A DNA stretch of 57,413 bases from Cytobacillus stercorigallinarum (GCF_014836495.1 NZ_JACSQT010000015.1:1-57413); one strand, 5' to 3'; shown: positions 39,872 through 51,362, numbered from the stretch's first letter. Notes: generated by a model from the letters alone, not told the origin. A program made the numbers and translations.

Positions 39872-40793
39872 TCTACAATCAGGTGCTGTTATTAATGGGA
39901 AATGGCATCACAAGCATTATCGCATCGAAAAAGAACTAGGTGCAGGGGCTAATGGTGTTGTTTATCTTGCCACATACCAAGGGCAACTCGTTGCATTAAA
40001 AATAAGTGAAAATGGGTATACAGTAACTTCTGAAGTCAATGTGCTTAAATCCTTTACGAAGGTCCAAGGGTCTACCCTAGGGCCTTCTTTGTTGGATGTA
40101 GATGATTGGCAATCTTCCTCTAAGCTGTATTCTTTTTATGTGATGGAATATATTCACGGTCCTGACCTCCTCTCTTTTGTTAAACAGAAAGGAGAGGCAT
40201 GGGTGCCTGTGCTCATGCTGCAATTACTTTCTGATTTAGAGGAGTTGCATAAAGCGGGGTGGGTATTTGGAGATTTAAAACCTGAGAATCTGATTGTTAC
40301 AGGCAGGGCCCCGCGCATTCGTTGTATAGATGTAGGAGGAACAACAATAAAAGGCAGAGCAATTAAGGAGTTTACAGAATTTTATGATCGGGGGTATTGG
40401 GGGCTTGGTAGTAGAAAAGCTGAGCCGACTTATGATTTATTTTCAACAGCTATGGTTTTTATTCACTGCGCCTATCCTAGTCGTTTCTCTAAAGACGGAA
40501 GAGGTTTAGAACAATTAACGGATAAGGTAAAGAAACATAAAAACTTAAAATGCTATGAAGACGTACTCATACCAGCGCTTCAAGGCAGGTTTAAAAGTGC
40601 TAGTGATATGAGACAAGCTCTGCTCACCTGTTCATATAAGCAAACTCGATCAAAGGGGAACAGTGTGTCCCCACAAACTCGGCAACCAACTAGAAAGACT
40701 AAAAGAAAGCGCCATGGAACAACTGGAGCGATTGTTGTCATCTTATTTATTGGCTGTATTTACTTTTTCTATTTATATAGTCAAATGGTGTGA
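39840..40793 (+). CDS. yabT: Serine/threonine protein kinase YabT
   Basis: YabT is a Hanks-type kinase active in sporulation; in B. subtilis it is DNA-activated and phosphorylates RecA. The glycine loop (LGAGANGVVYLA), the lysine in VALKI, the catalytic loop FGDLKPENL (HRD is replaced) and DVGG in place of DFG are visible. A basic linker (about 265-292) and one C-terminal membrane helix follow, with no external sensor domain. The start is uncertain among ATGs at 39840, 39846 and 39855. Confidence 0.93.
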   Translation: MTMSTMKSQFNLQSGAVINGKWHHKHYRIEKELGAGANGVVYLATYQGQLVALKISENGYTVTSEVNVLKSFTKVQGSTLGPSLLDVDDWQSSSKLYSFYVMEYIHGPDLLSFVKQKGEAWVPVLMLQLLSDLEELHKAGWVFGDLKPENLIVTGRAPRIRCIDVGGTTIKGRAIKEFTEFYDRGYWGLGSRKAEPTYDLFSTAMVFIHCAYPSRFSKDGRGLEQLTDKVKKHKNLKCYEDVLIPALQGRFKSASDMRQALLTCSYKQTRSKGNSVSPQTRQPTRKTKRKRHGTTGAIVVILFIGCIYFFYLYSQMV

Positions 40794-40815
40794 GTGGGCT
40801 TAGGCAAAAATAATC

Positions 40816-40833
40816 GTTTATTTGGAAATAAAC
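40816..40833. repeat. Perfect palindrome before tilS
   Basis: GTTTATTTGGAAATAAAC is an 8-bp inverted repeat with a 2-nt centre, about 60 nt before tilS. No T-run follows. It might be an operator; no family is assigned. Confidence 0.35.
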
Positions 40834-40891
40834 ATTAAAAAAGTGATATCCTTTTAGTAGAAGTAATAGTTTAACATAAGGGAAGAATGTT

Positions 40892-42283
40892 ATGTTTTAT
40901 GCAAAGGTCAAAGCATTTTTATCACAAAAAAGCATTAAATTGGAAAGTAAGCATGTAGGAGTTGCTGTCTCAGGAGGGCCAGACTCACTAAGCTTACTGC
41001 ATTTTATGCAACATTTAAGTAAACAAGAGTGTTTTCGATTAGTAGTGATTCATGTCGATCATATGTTTAGAGGCGAAGAATCATTTGAAGACGCTAAGTT
41101 TGTAGAACGCTATTGTCAGAAGGCAGGCATTCCTTTTCATATGCAACGAATTGATGTTTCTGCACATATGAAGGAAACTGGAAAAAGCTCGCAAATTGCT
41201 GCGAGAGACTGTCGCTATCGTTTCTTTGAACAAGTTATGCAAAGAGAAGTGCTTGATTACATCGCATTAGGTCATCATGGTGATGATCAAATTGAAACAA
41301 TGTTAATGAGAATGACAAGAGGGAGTAGTGGTCTTGCTAGAGCCGGTATGCCAGTTATACGACCTTTTGGTAGAGGGGCAATTATACGGCCGTTCCTTTG
41401 CTTAAGTCGAAAAGAAATTGATTCCTATGTGGAGACTCATCACTTAGACCCTAGAATAGACCCTAGCAATGTAAAGGAAATCTATAGTAGAAATCGTTTT
41501 AGAAAAAATATCTTGCCATTTTTAAAAAGGGAAAACCCTCAAGTGCACAACCATTTTCAGCGCCTTAGTGAGGATTTGAGCGAAGATGAGGTATTTATGC
41601 AGGAATTAGCAGAAGCTCAATTGAATAGTGTAACAGAGAGGAAAAGTGCCAGTGAAATTCTTCTTTATATTGACAGATTTACAGATGTCCCAAAACCTTT
41701 ACAAAGAAGAGTGATTCAACTAATATTAAATTATCTATATCAGGAAAGGCCATCTTCTTTATCCGCTACACATATTGAAAATGTTTTTTCCTTAATTACT
41801 CATCCTCATCCGTCTGGAACCTTACATTTCCCAAATGGTTTAACCGTTGTACGTTCATATGATTGTTGCTGTTTCTCTACTAGTGAAAAAACAGCCGTAC
41901 AGCCGTATTTATTTCAAATACAAGAGCCAGGAAAGTTTGTTATTCCTGAAGTAGGCGAAATCAGCTTGCATTATGCCGATCAACCATTACAGGAATTTCA
42001 ACAAATGAATTATCTTTTGGTTAAAGCGGATATCGCCTTACCATTAACAATTCGTACAAGGCAAAATGGTGACAGGATGAAGTTAAAAGGAATAAATGGT
42101 AGCAAAAAGTTAAAGGATATCTTTATCGATCAGAAAATTCCGCGGCAAAAACGGGATTTATGGCCAGTTGTTACGGATGCAATGGGTAACATAATATGGC
42201 TACCAGGATTAAAAAAGTCTGATCAAGCAGCTGAATATTCACCTGATACAAGCTATATTTTTCTGAAATACATAAAGCAATGA
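40892..42283 (+). CDS. tilS: tRNA(Ile)-lysidine synthetase
   Basis: TilS converts C34 of the CAU-anticodon tRNA-Ile to lysidine so that it reads AUA and is charged with isoleucine. The N-type ATP-pyrophosphatase P-loop SGGPDS is at residues 27-32, followed by HVDHMFRG and the GHHGDDQIET block. The C-terminal domains are complete (463 residues). hprT follows after 24 nt, the usual tilS-hprT-ftsH order. Confidence 0.95.
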   Translation: MFYAKVKAFLSQKSIKLESKHVGVAVSGGPDSLSLLHFMQHLSKQECFRLVVIHVDHMFRGEESFEDAKFVERYCQKAGIPFHMQRIDVSAHMKETGKSSQIAARDCRYRFFEQVMQREVLDYIALGHHGDDQIETMLMRMTRGSSGLARAGMPVIRPFGRGAIIRPFLCLSRKEIDSYVETHHLDPRIDPSNVKEIYSRNRFRKNILPFLKRENPQVHNHFQRLSEDLSEDEVFMQELAEAQLNSVTERKSASEILLYIDRFTDVPKPLQRRVIQLILNYLYQERPSSLSATHIENVFSLITHPHPSGTLHFPNGLTVVRSYDCCCFSTSEKTAVQPYLFQIQEPGKFVIPEVGEISLHYADQPLQEFQQMNYLLVKADIALPLTIRTRQNGDRMKLKGINGSKKLKDIFIDQKIPRQKRDLWPVVTDAMGNIIWLPGLKKSDQAAEYSPDTSYIFLKYIKQ

Positions 42284-42307
42284 TCTTCTAGGGGGCACAG
42301 GAATAAG

Positions 42308-42853
42308 ATGCGAAACGAAATTGAAAAAATCTTAATTACTGAAGAAGAGCTTCAGCAAAAGGTTAGAGAGTTAGGTGGCTTATTAACAGAGGAGTATGAT
42401 GGACGTTTTCCTCTTGTAATAGGTGTCTTAAAAGGCGCAATGCCATTTATGAGCGATTTAATTAAACGAATTGATACCCATCTTGAAATGGATTTCATGG
42501 ATGTATCCAGTTATGGGAATTCTATGGTCTCTTCAGGAGAGGTAAAGATTTTGAAAGATCTTGATACTTCTGTTGAGGGACGTGATGTCCTCATCATAGA
42601 AGATATTATTGATAGTGGATTAACTTTGAGCTATTTAGTAGAGTTATTCCGTTATCGAAAAGCAAAATCGATAAAAATTGTTACTCTGCTTGATAAACCA
42701 ACTGGCAGAAAAGCAGCAATTAAAGCGGATATCGTAGGTTTTAATGTACCAGATGAGTTTGTTGTTGGCTATGGATTAGATTATGCCGAGAAATACCGAA
42801 ACTTGCCATATATTGGCATCTTAAAACCTGAGGTGTATAGCAATAATAATTAA
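42308..42853 (+). CDS. hprT: Hypoxanthine-guanine phosphoribosyltransferase
   Basis: HprT salvages hypoxanthine and guanine to IMP and GMP with PRPP. The PRPP loop [13 protein letters not shown] and the flexible-loop segment MDVSSYGNS are present. The 181 residues match the family. In B. subtilis HprT and TilS are linked to ftsH expression. It lies in the tilS-hprT pair. Confidence 0.95.
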   Translation: MRNEIEKILITEEELQQKVRELGGLLTEEYDGRFPLVIGVLKGAMPFMSDLIKRIDTHLEMDFMDVSSYGNSMVSSGEVKILKDLDTSVEGRDVLIIEDIIDSGLTLSYLVELFRYRKAKSIKIVTLLDKPTGRKAAIKADIVGFNVPDEFVVGYGLDYAEKYRNLPYIGILKPEVYSNNN

Positions 42854-42909
42854 GTGAATAGCGATGTGTGAAATACTTTACAAAACCCAGTCTGACCAAG
42901 TGTAATTCC

Positions 42910-42939
42910 TTGTATATGCACAATTTTGTATGATACGAT
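42910..42939 (+). promoter_or_regulatory. Candidate ftsH promoter
   Basis: TTGTAT (42910-42915) and TACGAT (42934-42939), 18 bp apart, match four and five of six consensus bases. The call is weak. Confidence 0.35.
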
Positions 42940-42975
42940 ACTATGTAGTTTGTTTACCGTGGGAGGAGGTAAGGG

Positions 42976-44973
42976 ATGAATCGGATTTTCCGTAACACCA
43001 TCTTTTATTTATTAATATTTTTAGTCATTATAGGGGTTGTCAGTTTCTTTAATGGCAATAACGAGCCAACAGAGGCAATGACTTATGACCAATTTGTTGA
43101 AAATTTAGAGTCTGGTCAAGTTGAAAGCCTTAGTTTACAGCCTGTAAGAGGCGTTTATGAAGTACGTGGTCAATTAGAAGACTATGAAGAAGGTAAATAT
43201 TTTATCACATATATTGCTAATAGTGACTCTGTGATTGACCGAGTGGAAGATTTAGCAAGTGATTCCAAATTAGAAATTCTACCAGCAGAAGAAGCAAATG
43301 GCTGGGTAACATTCTTTACAACGATGATTCCATTCATCATTATTTTCATTTTATTCTTCTTCTTATTGAACCAAGCTCAAGGCGGCGGTGGCCGTGTAAT
43401 GAACTTCGGTAAAAGTAAAGCGAAGTTATATGATGAAAGTAAAAAGAAAGTCCGTTTTAAAGATGTAGCAGGTGCGGACGAAGAAAAGCAAGAATTAGTG
43501 GAAGTTGTTGAATTCTTGAAGGACCCACGGAAATTCTCAGAACTTGGTGCGAGAATTCCTAAAGGTGTTCTATTAGTGGGACCTCCAGGTACTGGTAAAA
43601 CATTATTAGCAAGAGCAGCTGCTGGAGAAGCAGGCGTACCTTTCTTCTCTATTAGTGGTTCTGACTTTGTTGAAATGTTTGTCGGTGTTGGTGCTTCTCG
43701 TGTGCGTGATTTATTCGAGAATGCGAAGAAAAATGCACCATGTATCATCTTTATTGATGAGATTGATGCGGTTGGTCGTCAGCGTGGCGCCGGTGTCGGT
43801 GGTGGGCATGATGAACGTGAGCAAACACTCAACCAATTGCTTGTAGAAATGGATGGCTTCGGTGCTAATGAAGGAATTATTATCATTGCTGCAACAAACC
43901 GTCCAGATATCCTTGACCCTGCGTTATTACGTCCAGGTCGTTTTGACCGTCAAATTACGGTTGATCGCCCAGATGTAACCGGTCGTGAAGCGGTATTAAA
44001 GGTTCATGCGAAAAATAAACCGTTAGATGAGTCGGTTAACTTAAAAACGATTGCTCAACGTACGCCAGGATTTTCTGGTGCAGACCTTGAGAACTTATTA
44101 AATGAAGCAGCACTCGTTGCCGCTCGTCAGAATAAGAAAAAGGTGGATATGACCGATGTGGATGAAGCGACTGACCGTGTAATCGCAGGTCCTTCTAAGA
44201 AGAGTCGTGTGATATCTGAAAAAGAAAGAAATATTGTGGCCTTCCATGAGGCAGGGCATACTGTCATCGGCTTAATCTTAGATGAAGCGGATATGGTCCA
44301 TAAAGTAACAATTGTTCCTCGTGGGCAAGCAGGTGGATATGCTGTTATGCTTCCGAGAGAAGATCGCTACTTCCAAACGAAGCCGGAATTACTTGATAAG
44401 ATTGTTGGTTTACTTGGAGGACGTGTGGCAGAGGAAATCGTGTTTGGTGAAGTTTCTACTGGTGCACATAATGACTTCCAACGTGCAACAGGAATTGCAC
44501 GCCGAATGGTAACTGAATTTGGTATGAGTGATAAACTTGGACCGCTACAATTTGGTCAATCACAAGGTGGGCAAGTATTCTTAGGCAGAGACTTCAATAA
44601 CGAGCGTAATTACTCAGATGCCATTGCATATGAGATTGATTTAGAAATTCAAAGCATGATTAAAGAATGTTACCAACGCTGTAAGCAAATTCTTACAGAG
44701 AACCGTGACAAACTAGATATCATTGCTAAAACGCTTTTAGAAGTGGAAACGCTAGATGCAGAGCAAATTAAACATCTATCTGACCATGGTACACTACCTG
44801 AGCGCCCAGCTTCTAAATCAAATGAAACAATTGAAGATTCAAACATTAAAGTAAATATTCGAAAAGATGACGATCGTAAAGATAATGAAGGTGAAATCAC
44901 TGAAACAAGGGAAAAACAATCCCCTGCTGAAGAAGAAGAGCCTCCAGCAATTGATGAAGATCGTAAATCTTAA
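42976..44973 (+). CDS. ftsH: ATP-dependent zinc metalloprotease FtsH
   Basis: FtsH is a membrane-anchored AAA+ protease that degrades misfolded membrane proteins and Spo0E in Bacillus. Two membrane helices (about 7-25 and 112-132) border the external domain. The AAA module has Walker A GPPGTGKT (202-209) and the SRH; the zinc site HEAGH is at 424-428. The acidic tail is usual for the 665-residue form. AGGAGG precedes the ATG. Confidence 0.98.
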   Translation: MNRIFRNTIFYLLIFLVIIGVVSFFNGNNEPTEAMTYDQFVENLESGQVESLSLQPVRGVYEVRGQLEDYEEGKYFITYIANSDSVIDRVEDLASDSKLEILPAEEANGWVTFFTTMIPFIIIFILFFFLLNQAQGGGGRVMNFGKSKAKLYDESKKKVRFKDVAGADEEKQELVEVVEFLKDPRKFSELGARIPKGVLLVGPPGTGKTLLARAAAGEAGVPFFSISGSDFVEMFVGVGASRVRDLFENAKKNAPCIIFIDEIDAVGRQRGAGVGGGHDEREQTLNQLLVEMDGFGANEGIIIIAATNRPDILDPALLRPGRFDRQITVDRPDVTGREAVLKVHAKNKPLDESVNLKTIAQRTPGFSGADLENLLNEAALVAARQNKKKVDMTDVDEATDRVIAGPSKKSRVISEKERNIVAFHEAGHTVIGLILDEADMVHKVTIVPRGQAGGYAVMLPREDRYFQTKPELLDKIVGLLGGRVAEEIVFGEVSTGAHNDFQRATGIARRMVTEFGMSDKLGPLQFGQSQGGQVFLGRDFNNERNYSDAIAYEIDLEIQSMIKECYQRCKQILTENRDKLDIIAKTLLEVETLDAEQIKHLSDHGTLPERPASKSNETIEDSNIKVNIRKDDDRKDNEGEITETREKQSPAEEEEPPAIDEDRKS

Positions 44974-44982
44974 TCAATAAAG

Positions 44983-45012
44983 AAAAAGCGCCTCACTATG
45001 AGGTGCTTTTTT
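44983..45012 (+). terminator. Terminator after ftsH
   Basis: A stem of about 12 pairs (44984-44995 with 44999-45010, one G-T pair) with a 3-nt loop is followed by T residues. Confidence 0.88.
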
Positions 45013-45013
45013 C

Positions 45014-45407
45014 TTATTGTTGATTTCTGTTCTATCATAAAAATGGCGTTTCAAGTACAATCGCGTGTGTTACATGTAACGAGAAAGGCAATTCACAAAA
45101 GATAGCTCAGCAAAGGTCGTTTCTGCTATCCACTTATCATTCCTGGTCTATAACAGTGCAGTAATCACATAACTCTCCCTTTTACCCTTATTGATTTTGA
45201 AAAGCCTAACAATAGACTTAAAGCTTGGATTTAAGTAATTATTTAAAGGAATTGCCTTATCAAAGGCAAGTGGTGCATCTTCCATTGGAGATAATTATTC
45301 AAGGTACTAAGTTTGCATTTCATAATTTGGATAATCGCAACAGAGGTGTGATATGATGTTCTCAGTATTAAAGTGTAATTATTTTAAAGTGAGTGTGGTG
45401 AGGGTGC
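45014..45407 (+). other. Gene-free gap between ftsH and coaX
   Basis: These 394 bp carry no intact gene. A coding-like run near 45245-45308 reads ALSKASGASSIGDNYSRY and then stops, which might be a relic; I cannot assign it. TGATATGAT at 45349-45357 is an extended -10 element that may serve coaX. Confidence 0.4.
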
Positions 45408-46187
45408 TTGATCTTTGTTTTTGATGTAGGGAATTCGAATATGATGATGGGTGTTTATCAACGAGATGAGTTAAAGTATCATTGGCGAATAGAGACTGAT
45501 CGTCATAAAACAGAAGACGAATATGCGATGATTGTGAAATCGTTGTTTGAGCATGAGCAATTAACTTTTGCTGATATAAATGGTATTATTATTTCCTCCG
45601 TTGTGCCTCCGATTATGTTTGCTTTGGAGCGAATGTGTGAAAAATACTTTCATATCAAACCATTAGTTGTTGGTCCAGGGATCAAAACAGGTTTGAATAT
45701 TAAGTATGATAATCCAAAAGAAGTGGGAGCCGACAGAATCGTCAACGCAGTGGCAGGTATTCATGAATATGGCGGACCGCTCATAATTGTTGATTTTGGC
45801 ACAGCTACTACGTATTGTTATATTAATGAGCATAAACAGTATATGGGTGGTGCGATTGCACCTGGTATTGGTATCTCTACTGAAGCGCTATACTCTAGGG
45901 CGGCGAAGTTACCGCGGATAGAAATTGTTAGGCCTGATGATATTATCGGAAAGAATACTGTCTCAGCTATGCAATCAGGCATTCTCTTTGGCTATGTGGG
46001 TCAAGTAGAGGGGATTGTAAGTAGAATGAAGTTACAAGCAAAAGAGGAACCGCTTGTAATTGGTACAGGTGGGTTGGCCTCGCTGATCTCAAAGGAATCA
46101 ACGATCATAGATATTATTGATCCATTTTTAACCTTAAAAGGTTTACAGCTTATTTATAAACGGAATATGGACACGATAAAAAAGTAG
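45408..46187 (+). CDS. coaX: Type III pantothenate kinase
   Basis: CoaX phosphorylates pantothenate in the first step of coenzyme A synthesis. It is the ASKHA-fold, type III enzyme: DVGNSN is the phosphate-1 motif, with [11 protein letters not shown] and the catalytic aspartate in [13 protein letters not shown] start at 45408 follows GGTGAGGGTG and gives 259 residues with the family N-terminus. hslO follows after 36 nt. Confidence 0.95.
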   Translation: MIFVFDVGNSNMMMGVYQRDELKYHWRIETDRHKTEDEYAMIVKSLFEHEQLTFADINGIIISSVVPPIMFALERMCEKYFHIKPLVVGPGIKTGLNIKYDNPKEVGADRIVNAVAGIHEYGGPLIIVDFGTATTYCYINEHKQYMGGAIAPGIGISTEALYSRAAKLPRIEIVRPDDIIGKNTVSAMQSGILFGYVGQVEGIVSRMKLQAKEEPLVIGTGGLASLISKESTIIDIIDPFLTLKGLQLIYKRNMDTIKK

Positions 46188-46223
46188 AATAACGTCTGTA
46201 TTCGTCATGGAAGGAGTATTAAA

Positions 46224-47102
46224 ATGAGTGATTATTTAGTAAAAGCTTTAGCTTATGAAGGACAAGTGAGGGCATTTGCCGTTCGTTCAACAGAAACAGT
46301 AGGAGAAGCGCAAAGAAGGCATCATACATGGCCGGTTGCTTCAGCAGCACTCGGGAGAGCAATGTCCGCTGGTGTAATGATGGGGGCAATGGTAAAGGGA
46401 GAAGACAAAATCACAATTAAAATTGAAGGTAATGGCCCACTTGGCCCACTCCTAGTTGATAGTAATGCAAAAGGGGAAGTGCGTGGTTATGTGACTCATC
46501 CTCAAGTTCATTTTGAATCTAATGCACAGGGCAAACTTGATGTTCGTCGTGGGGTTGGAACAGAAGGTACTTTGACAGTAGTAAAGGACATTGGCATGCG
46601 AGAAAACTTTTCTGGACAAGTACCAATTGTATCAGGAGAGCTTGGGGAAGATTTTACGTATTACTTTGTCACATCTGAACAAACACCATCATCTGTTGGA
46701 GTGGGTGTATTAGTCAATGATGACAATAGTATATTAGCTGCAGGTGGTTTTATTATCCAGTTAATGCCTGGGACAGATGATGAAACAATTACAGCCATTG
46801 AACAAAGACTATCCAATATTGAACCTGTTTCAACAATGATTGAAAAGGGCTTAACACCAGAAGAAATCTTACAAAGTGTTCTCGGTAAAGATCAAGTGAA
46901 TTTCTTAGAAAAAATGGATGTTAGTTTTACTTGTACATGTTCAAAAGAACGGTTTGGCAATGCGATTATTAGTTTAGGAAAAGAGGAAATTGCAGATATG
47001 ATAGAGAAAGAAGGTAGTGCAGAGGCACAATGTCATTTCTGTAATGAAGCTTATCATTATAATAAAGAAGAACTTGAGGCATTTAAACAAGAAGCAAACT
47101 AA
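46224..47102 (+). CDS. hslO: Redox-regulated chaperone Hsp33
   Basis: Hsp33 is a holdase switched on by oxidation of a zinc-bound cysteine centre. The four cysteines lie near the C-terminus in CTCSKERF and CHFC. The 292 residues include the full N-terminal substrate domain ([15 protein letters not shown]). AAGGAG precedes the ATG. It sits between coaX and the foldase-like gene yacD, which is the usual order. Confidence 0.96.
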   Translation: MSDYLVKALAYEGQVRAFAVRSTETVGEAQRRHHTWPVASAALGRAMSAGVMMGAMVKGEDKITIKIEGNGPLGPLLVDSNAKGEVRGYVTHPQVHFESNAQGKLDVRRGVGTEGTLTVVKDIGMRENFSGQVPIVSGELGEDFTYYFVTSEQTPSSVGVGVLVNDDNSILAAGGFIIQLMPGTDDETITAIEQRLSNIEPVSTMIEKGLTPEEILQSVLGKDQVNFLEKMDVSFTCTCSKERFGNAIISLGKEEIADMIEKEGSAEAQCHFCNEAYHYNKEELEAFKQEAN

Positions 47103-47109
47103 ATGTGAG

Positions 47110-47174
47110 GGCTTAGGCGTATCTTGATTCTTAAGAACAATAGGGGAATGGAAGGTGCACCTAAGTCTTTTTTT
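47110..47174 (+). terminator. Terminator after hslO
   Basis: An outer stem of about nine pairs (47110-47119 with 47058+100 to 47167, one mismatch) encloses an inner small hairpin and is followed by seven T residues. Confidence 0.6.
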
Positions 47175-47209
47175 ATAGAAATATATGCAAAGTAGTAGGG
47201 GGAGGAGCT

Positions 47210-48082
47210 TTGAAAAGACAACATTTATGGTTAATCATAATCATACTAGTTGCGATTAACTTTATGAGCGTTGCTTATTTTCTTGGGAAGAGCGAACCGA
47301 GTCAATCTGAAGTGGTGGCGCAGATTGGAAAAGATGAAATTACAAGGCAAGATTGGTTAAATGAAATGGAGGGTCGCTACGGGAAAGAAGTGCTAGACGA
47401 AATGATTGATGGGAAGGTTATCGAGGCTGCTGGAGATAAATACGATGTTCAAATTGGTAAAGAAGAGATTGACCGTGAAATCAAAATGTTAAAATCAGCG
47501 TATGGCACATCTGCGGCTGCTTTATCAATCAACGAAGAACAATGGAGAAAGCAAATTAAAGATAGTTTAATGCTTGAGGAGCTTTTAACAAAGGAAGTTA
47601 GTATTTCTGAGGAAAAGCTGCAACAATACTACGAAGATAACCAAGCTCAATATGAAATCAAGGATACATATCATCTATCACAAATTGTACTGGCTACTAA
47701 GGAAGAAGCAGAACAAACAGTGAAAGAATTAGACAATGGCTCAAGCTTTACAGCCATGGCGTTGGAGAAATCAACAGATACATTAACAGCTGCACAGGGT
47801 GGTGACCTTGGTTATGTGACAGTTGATGACGATAATTATGAAACCATCATTCAAGCAGCGCAAGATTTAAAAGCTGGAGAATGGTCTAACCCTGTAAAAA
47901 CCGATGAAGGGTATGCCATCGTTTTGTTACAAGAGTTTGTTGAGGGGGAAACGTATTCCTTTAAGGATGTCAAATCACAAATACGGAGACAAATGGCTTT
48001 AGAGCAAATGGATCTTCCTGTTTCTACTGAGCCTTTTAAGGATGAAGTGGACATCGAAACTTTTTATGATGGGGCATTGTAG
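47210..48082 (+). CDS. yacD: YacD, membrane-anchored PpiC-type peptidyl-prolyl isomerase
   Basis: The protein (290 residues) has an N-terminal hydrophobic anchor (about residues 5-24), a SurA-like N domain (VVAQIGKDEITRQDWLNEM) and a parvulin domain (about 150-240; YHLSQIVLATKEEAEQ and GGDLGYV). It lacks a lipobox, in contrast to PrsA. It probably assists folding outside the membrane. A TTG start at 47210 follows GGGGGAGGAG. Confidence 0.88.
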   Translation: MKRQHLWLIIIILVAINFMSVAYFLGKSEPSQSEVVAQIGKDEITRQDWLNEMEGRYGKEVLDEMIDGKVIEAAGDKYDVQIGKEEIDREIKMLKSAYGTSAAALSINEEQWRKQIKDSLMLEELLTKEVSISEEKLQQYYEDNQAQYEIKDTYHLSQIVLATKEEAEQTVKELDNGSSFTAMALEKSTDTLTAAQGGDLGYVTVDDDNYETIIQAAQDLKAGEWSNPVKTDEGYAIVLLQEFVEGETYSFKDVKSQIRRQMALEQMDLPVSTEPFKDEVDIETFYDGAL

Positions 48083-48187
48083 TTTTTTGTTATTTATAGA
48101 GTTCATTTAGCATAAGCTAACATGAATCGCTCAGGTATAAAGTTTTAAATTTTCTAATAATACAAGGGCTTTCTGCCTGCATATTCA

Positions 48188-48216
48188 TTGACAATTGGTT
48201 GTGTGATTGATAAATT
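48188..48216 (+). promoter_or_regulatory. cysK promoter
   Basis: TTGACA (48188-48193) and TAAATT (48211-48216) are 17 bp apart. I could not find a convincing CymR site, the repressor site used at B. subtilis cysK. Confidence 0.7.
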
Positions 48217-48259
48217 TAAATAAAACCAATAATAATACTCGGAATAAGGAGTGGAGAAG

Positions 48260-49183
48260 ATGGTACGTGTTGCTAATTCAATTACTGAACTTATTGGACA
48301 AACACCAATAGTGAAGCTTAATCGTATGGTAGAAGACGGAAGTGCGGATATTTACTTAAAACTGGAGTATATGAATCCTGGAAGCAGTGTAAAAGATCGT
48401 ATTGCCAATGCAATGATAGAAACCGCAGAAAAAAGTGGTGAGTTAAAAGAAGGAGATACGATTATTGAACCAACCAGCGGGAATACAGGTATTGGTCTTG
48501 CTATGGTTGCTGCAGCAAAAGGGTATCAAACGATTTTGGTGATGCCTGAGACGATGAGTATGGAAAGAAGGAATCTACTTCGCGCTTATGGAGCGGAATT
48601 AGTGTTAACACCGGGTCCAGATGGTATGGGCGGAGCAATCAGAAAAGCGCAGGAGTTGGCGAAAGAGCATGGATACTTCATGCCGCAACAGTTTGAAAAC
48701 TTATCAAATCCTGAAGTACATCGCGAGACAACAGGAAAAGAAATTGTTGAGCAAATGGGCGATCAATTAGATGCATTTATTGCTGGTATTGGTACAGGTG
48801 GAACGATTACAGGTGCTGGTCAAATACTGAAGGAAAAATACAAGGATATTAAGATATATGCAGTTGAGCCTGCTGATTCTCCCGTTCTTTCAGGTGGGAA
48901 GCCGGGACCGCATAAAATTCAAGGTATTGGTGCAGGATTTGTACCTGAGATTTTAGATACGAAGGTATATGATGAAATCATCGCTGTTGCCAATGAAGAT
49001 GCGTTTGCTCAAGCACGTCGAGCGGCTAAAGAGGAAGGGATTTTAGGTGGTATTTCTTCAGGTGCAGCTATTCACGCGGCTTTAAAGGTAGCCAAAGAGC
49101 TAGGAGAAGGCAAGAAAGTATTGGCGGTTATCCCAAGTAATGGAGAACGTTACTTAAGTACACCACTTTATCAATTTGATTAA
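48260..49183 (+). CDS. cysK: Cysteine synthase A
   Basis: CysK (O-acetylserine sulfhydrylase) makes cysteine from O-acetylserine and sulfide with PLP. The PLP lysine is in GSSVKDRI, with the substrate loop TSGNTG and the phosphate-binding [11 protein letters not shown] at 48260 after AAGGAGTGG gives 307 residues and [16 protein letters not shown], nearly as in B. subtilis. Two terminators follow. Confidence 0.97.
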   Translation: MVRVANSITELIGQTPIVKLNRMVEDGSADIYLKLEYMNPGSSVKDRIANAMIETAEKSGELKEGDTIIEPTSGNTGIGLAMVAAAKGYQTILVMPETMSMERRNLLRAYGAELVLTPGPDGMGGAIRKAQELAKEHGYFMPQQFENLSNPEVHRETTGKEIVEQMGDQLDAFIAGIGTGGTITGAGQILKEKYKDIKIYAVEPADSPVLSGGKPGPHKIQGIGAGFVPEILDTKVYDEIIAVANEDAFAQARRAAKEEGILGGISSGAAIHAALKVAKELGEGKKVLAVIPSNGERYLSTPLYQFD

Positions 49184-49193
49184 AACGATAGAG

Positions 49194-49224
49194 AAAACGG
49201 CAGTGATGAGCACTGCTGTTTTTT
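49194..49224 (+). terminator. First terminator after cysK
   Basis: A 12-bp stem (49194-49205 with 49211-49222, one G-T pair) with a 5-nt loop runs into a T-run. Confidence 0.9.
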
Positions 49225-49234
49225 ATTTTAATAT

Positions 49235-49275
49235 GAAGGCTGGCACCATTCTACTTGGTGACTAGCCTTCATTTT
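49235..49275 (+). terminator. Second terminator after cysK
   Basis: A 7-bp outer stem (49235-49241 with 49264-49270) with further inner pairing is followed by ATTTTT. It insulates the folate operon from cysK. Confidence 0.7.
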
Positions 49276-49353
49276 TGATTAACAATTATTACAATGAGGA
49301 AATGACTAGCAATTTGTAAGCAATTCGGTATGATGAGTATGAGGTGAGATTCA

Positions 49354-50763
49354 ATGAAAAAAATGATCCATACCAAAAAGTTAAGCTATTCGAAGGAATG
49401 GTTTTTTCCATTATACAAAAAGATTGCTAAGGACTATGATATACATATTTTATTAGAGAGCGGTAGAAGTGGCCGTTATAGTGTGGCTGGCTTTGGTCCA
49501 GTTGTTGAGTTTAAGGGGAAAGATAGTAAGCTATACATAAAAACAAGTGAAGGGTTGCACGTGGCACATGGTAACCCATTACATGAAATGAAAAAGTGGT
49601 TAAAGCAATATGAAATCGAAGAGCCTTTAGGAAATTTACCAGATTTTCACGGAGGTGTATTGGGATTTGTAAGCTATGATTACGGACGTTATATTGAAAA
49701 CTTACCAGACTTGACTGAAGATGATTTAGAAATGCCTGATACGCATTTTTTCTTATTTGAAGAATGGTTCGTTTTTGATCATGATACAGAAGAATTATGG
49801 TTGATATTTGTCCATGATAAAGGAGACGATATCACCTTAAGGGAAACCGCATGGCTGAATTGTTGGACAGAGGAAGTGGAACAAGGAGAGGATCAGTTAG
49901 CTGGGGATAAGGAACCTACTTTAAAAGACGTTTCCATCAGTGAAGAAACATTTGTTCGAGCAGTGGAAAAGGTACAGGCATATATTGCGAGTGGTGATGT
50001 GTTTCAAGTCAATCTTTCTGTAAGGGGTACTCAAAAGCTGAACGTTCCTCCTATTGAAGTGTACAGTCATTTACGTGAACTGAATCCATCTCCTTATATG
50101 GGTTATTTAAATACCCCTGATTACCAAATTGTCAGTGGTTCACCGGAATTATTAGTAAAGAAAAAAGGCGATGAAGTGAGTACAAGACCTATTGCAGGTA
50201 CTCGTTCACGTGGTCAGGATGAAGCAGAGGATCTTAGATTAGCCAATGAATTGATTGAAAATGAAAAAGAACGAGCTGAGCACGTTATGCTTGTTGATTT
50301 AGAACGGAATGATTTAGGACGTGTGTGCCAATATGGTACGGTTGAAGTCAATGAATTTATGGTGATTGAAAAATACTCCCACGTTATGCATATTGTGTCG
50401 AATGTAAGAGGGAAAATAGCTAACGGTAGAGATGGGTACGATTTAATAGATGCCTCTTTTCCAGGCGGCACAATCACAGGTGCACCGAAAATTAGAACGA
50501 TGGAAATAATTGATGAATTAGAACCAGTAAGAAGAGGTATCTATACAGGATCACTTGGTTGGATCGGCTTTAATGGTGACTTAGAGTTGAATATTATGAT
50601 TCGAACAATGCTAGTCAAAGAGGGAATGGCGTATGTACAAGCAGGAGCGGGAATCGTTATTGATTCTGAAGCTCATTTAGAATATAAAGAATCGTTAAAG
50701 AAGGCGAAGGCGCTATGGCGGGCAAAAGAGTTAGCAGAAAAGAAGGGGGAATGGGAAAAGTGA
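49354..50763 (+). CDS. pabB: Aminodeoxychorismate synthase component I
   Basis: PabB converts chorismate to 4-amino-4-deoxychorismate with ammonia from PabA. The chorismate-binding domain is C-terminal (about 185-460): [38 protein letters not shown] and [10 protein letters not shown]. The 469 residues fit the family. GAGGTGAG precedes the ATG. It opens a tight folate cluster in which most genes overlap. Confidence 0.96.
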   Translation: MKKMIHTKKLSYSKEWFFPLYKKIAKDYDIHILLESGRSGRYSVAGFGPVVEFKGKDSKLYIKTSEGLHVAHGNPLHEMKKWLKQYEIEEPLGNLPDFHGGVLGFVSYDYGRYIENLPDLTEDDLEMPDTHFFLFEEWFVFDHDTEELWLIFVHDKGDDITLRETAWLNCWTEEVEQGEDQLAGDKEPTLKDVSISEETFVRAVEKVQAYIASGDVFQVNLSVRGTQKLNVPPIEVYSHLRELNPSPYMGYLNTPDYQIVSGSPELLVKKKGDEVSTRPIAGTRSRGQDEAEDLRLANELIENEKERAEHVMLVDLERNDLGRVCQYGTVEVNEFMVIEKYSHVMHIVSNVRGKIANGRDGYDLIDASFPGGTITGAPKIRTMEIIDELEPVRRGIYTGSLGWIGFNGDLELNIMIRTMLVKEGMAYVQAGAGIVIDSEAHLEYKESLKKAKALWRAKELAEKKGEWEK

Positions 50764-51362
50764 TATTAATGATTGATAACTTTGATTCTTTTACGTTTAA
50801 TTTGGTGCAATATTTAGGGGAATTAGGTGCGGAAATGGTTATTAAGCGTAATGATGAAATCACAATTGCTGATATTGAAGCACTATCCCCCTCGTGCTTA
50901 ATGATCTCACCAGGACCATGTAGTCCGGATGAAGCAGGCATTAGTTTAGCAGCCATAGAAGCCTTTGCTGGGAAGCTCCCTATCTTCGGTGTATGTTTAG
51001 GCCATCAATCAATTGCACAAGTATTTGGAGGCAAGGTGGTCCGGGCAGATAGATTAATGCATGGGAAAACCTCACCCGTTTTTCATAACAAACAAACGAT
51101 CTATAAAGGGATTGAAGTGCCATTTTTAGCTACGCGCTATCATTCTTTAATTGTGGAAAAAGAAACCCTTCCAGATTGTTTCGAAGTTTCTTCGTGGACG
51201 GAGGAAGGTGAAATTATGGGGTTAAGACATCGACACCTACCAATTGAAGGAGTCCAGTTTCATCCTGAATCCATTATGACATCAGCAGGAAAAGACTTGC
51301 TCTTAAACTTTTTAATCCAGCATGACCTCCTTCAACAAGGGGGCAAACACGTTGTATATTAG
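50760..51362 (+). CDS. pabA: Aminodeoxychorismate/anthranilate synthase glutaminase component
   Basis: PabA supplies ammonia from glutamine to PabB and, in Bacillus, also to anthranilate synthase. The class I glutaminase triad is seen in [11 protein letters not shown] (cysteine) and VQFHPES (His and Glu). GTG at 50760 overlaps the pabB stop and gives MILMIDN-type sequence as in B. subtilis (200 residues); ATG at 50751 is too close to the GGGGGA site. Confidence 0.96.
   Translation: MILMIDNFDSFTFNLVQYLGELGAEMVIKRNDEITIADIEALSPSCLMISPGPCSPDEAGISLAAIEAFAGKLPIFGVCLGHQSIAQVFGGKVVRADRLMHGKTSPVFHNKQTIYKGIEVPFLATRYHSLIVEKETLPDCFEVSSWTEEGEIMGLRHRHLPIEGVQFHPESIMTSAGKDLLLNFLIQHDLLQQGGKHVVY

Noticed and set aside
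43377..43748. 123-codon minus-strand frame inside ftsH
   Set aside because: It is a shadow of a strongly conserved coding region, without its own ribosome binding site or family.
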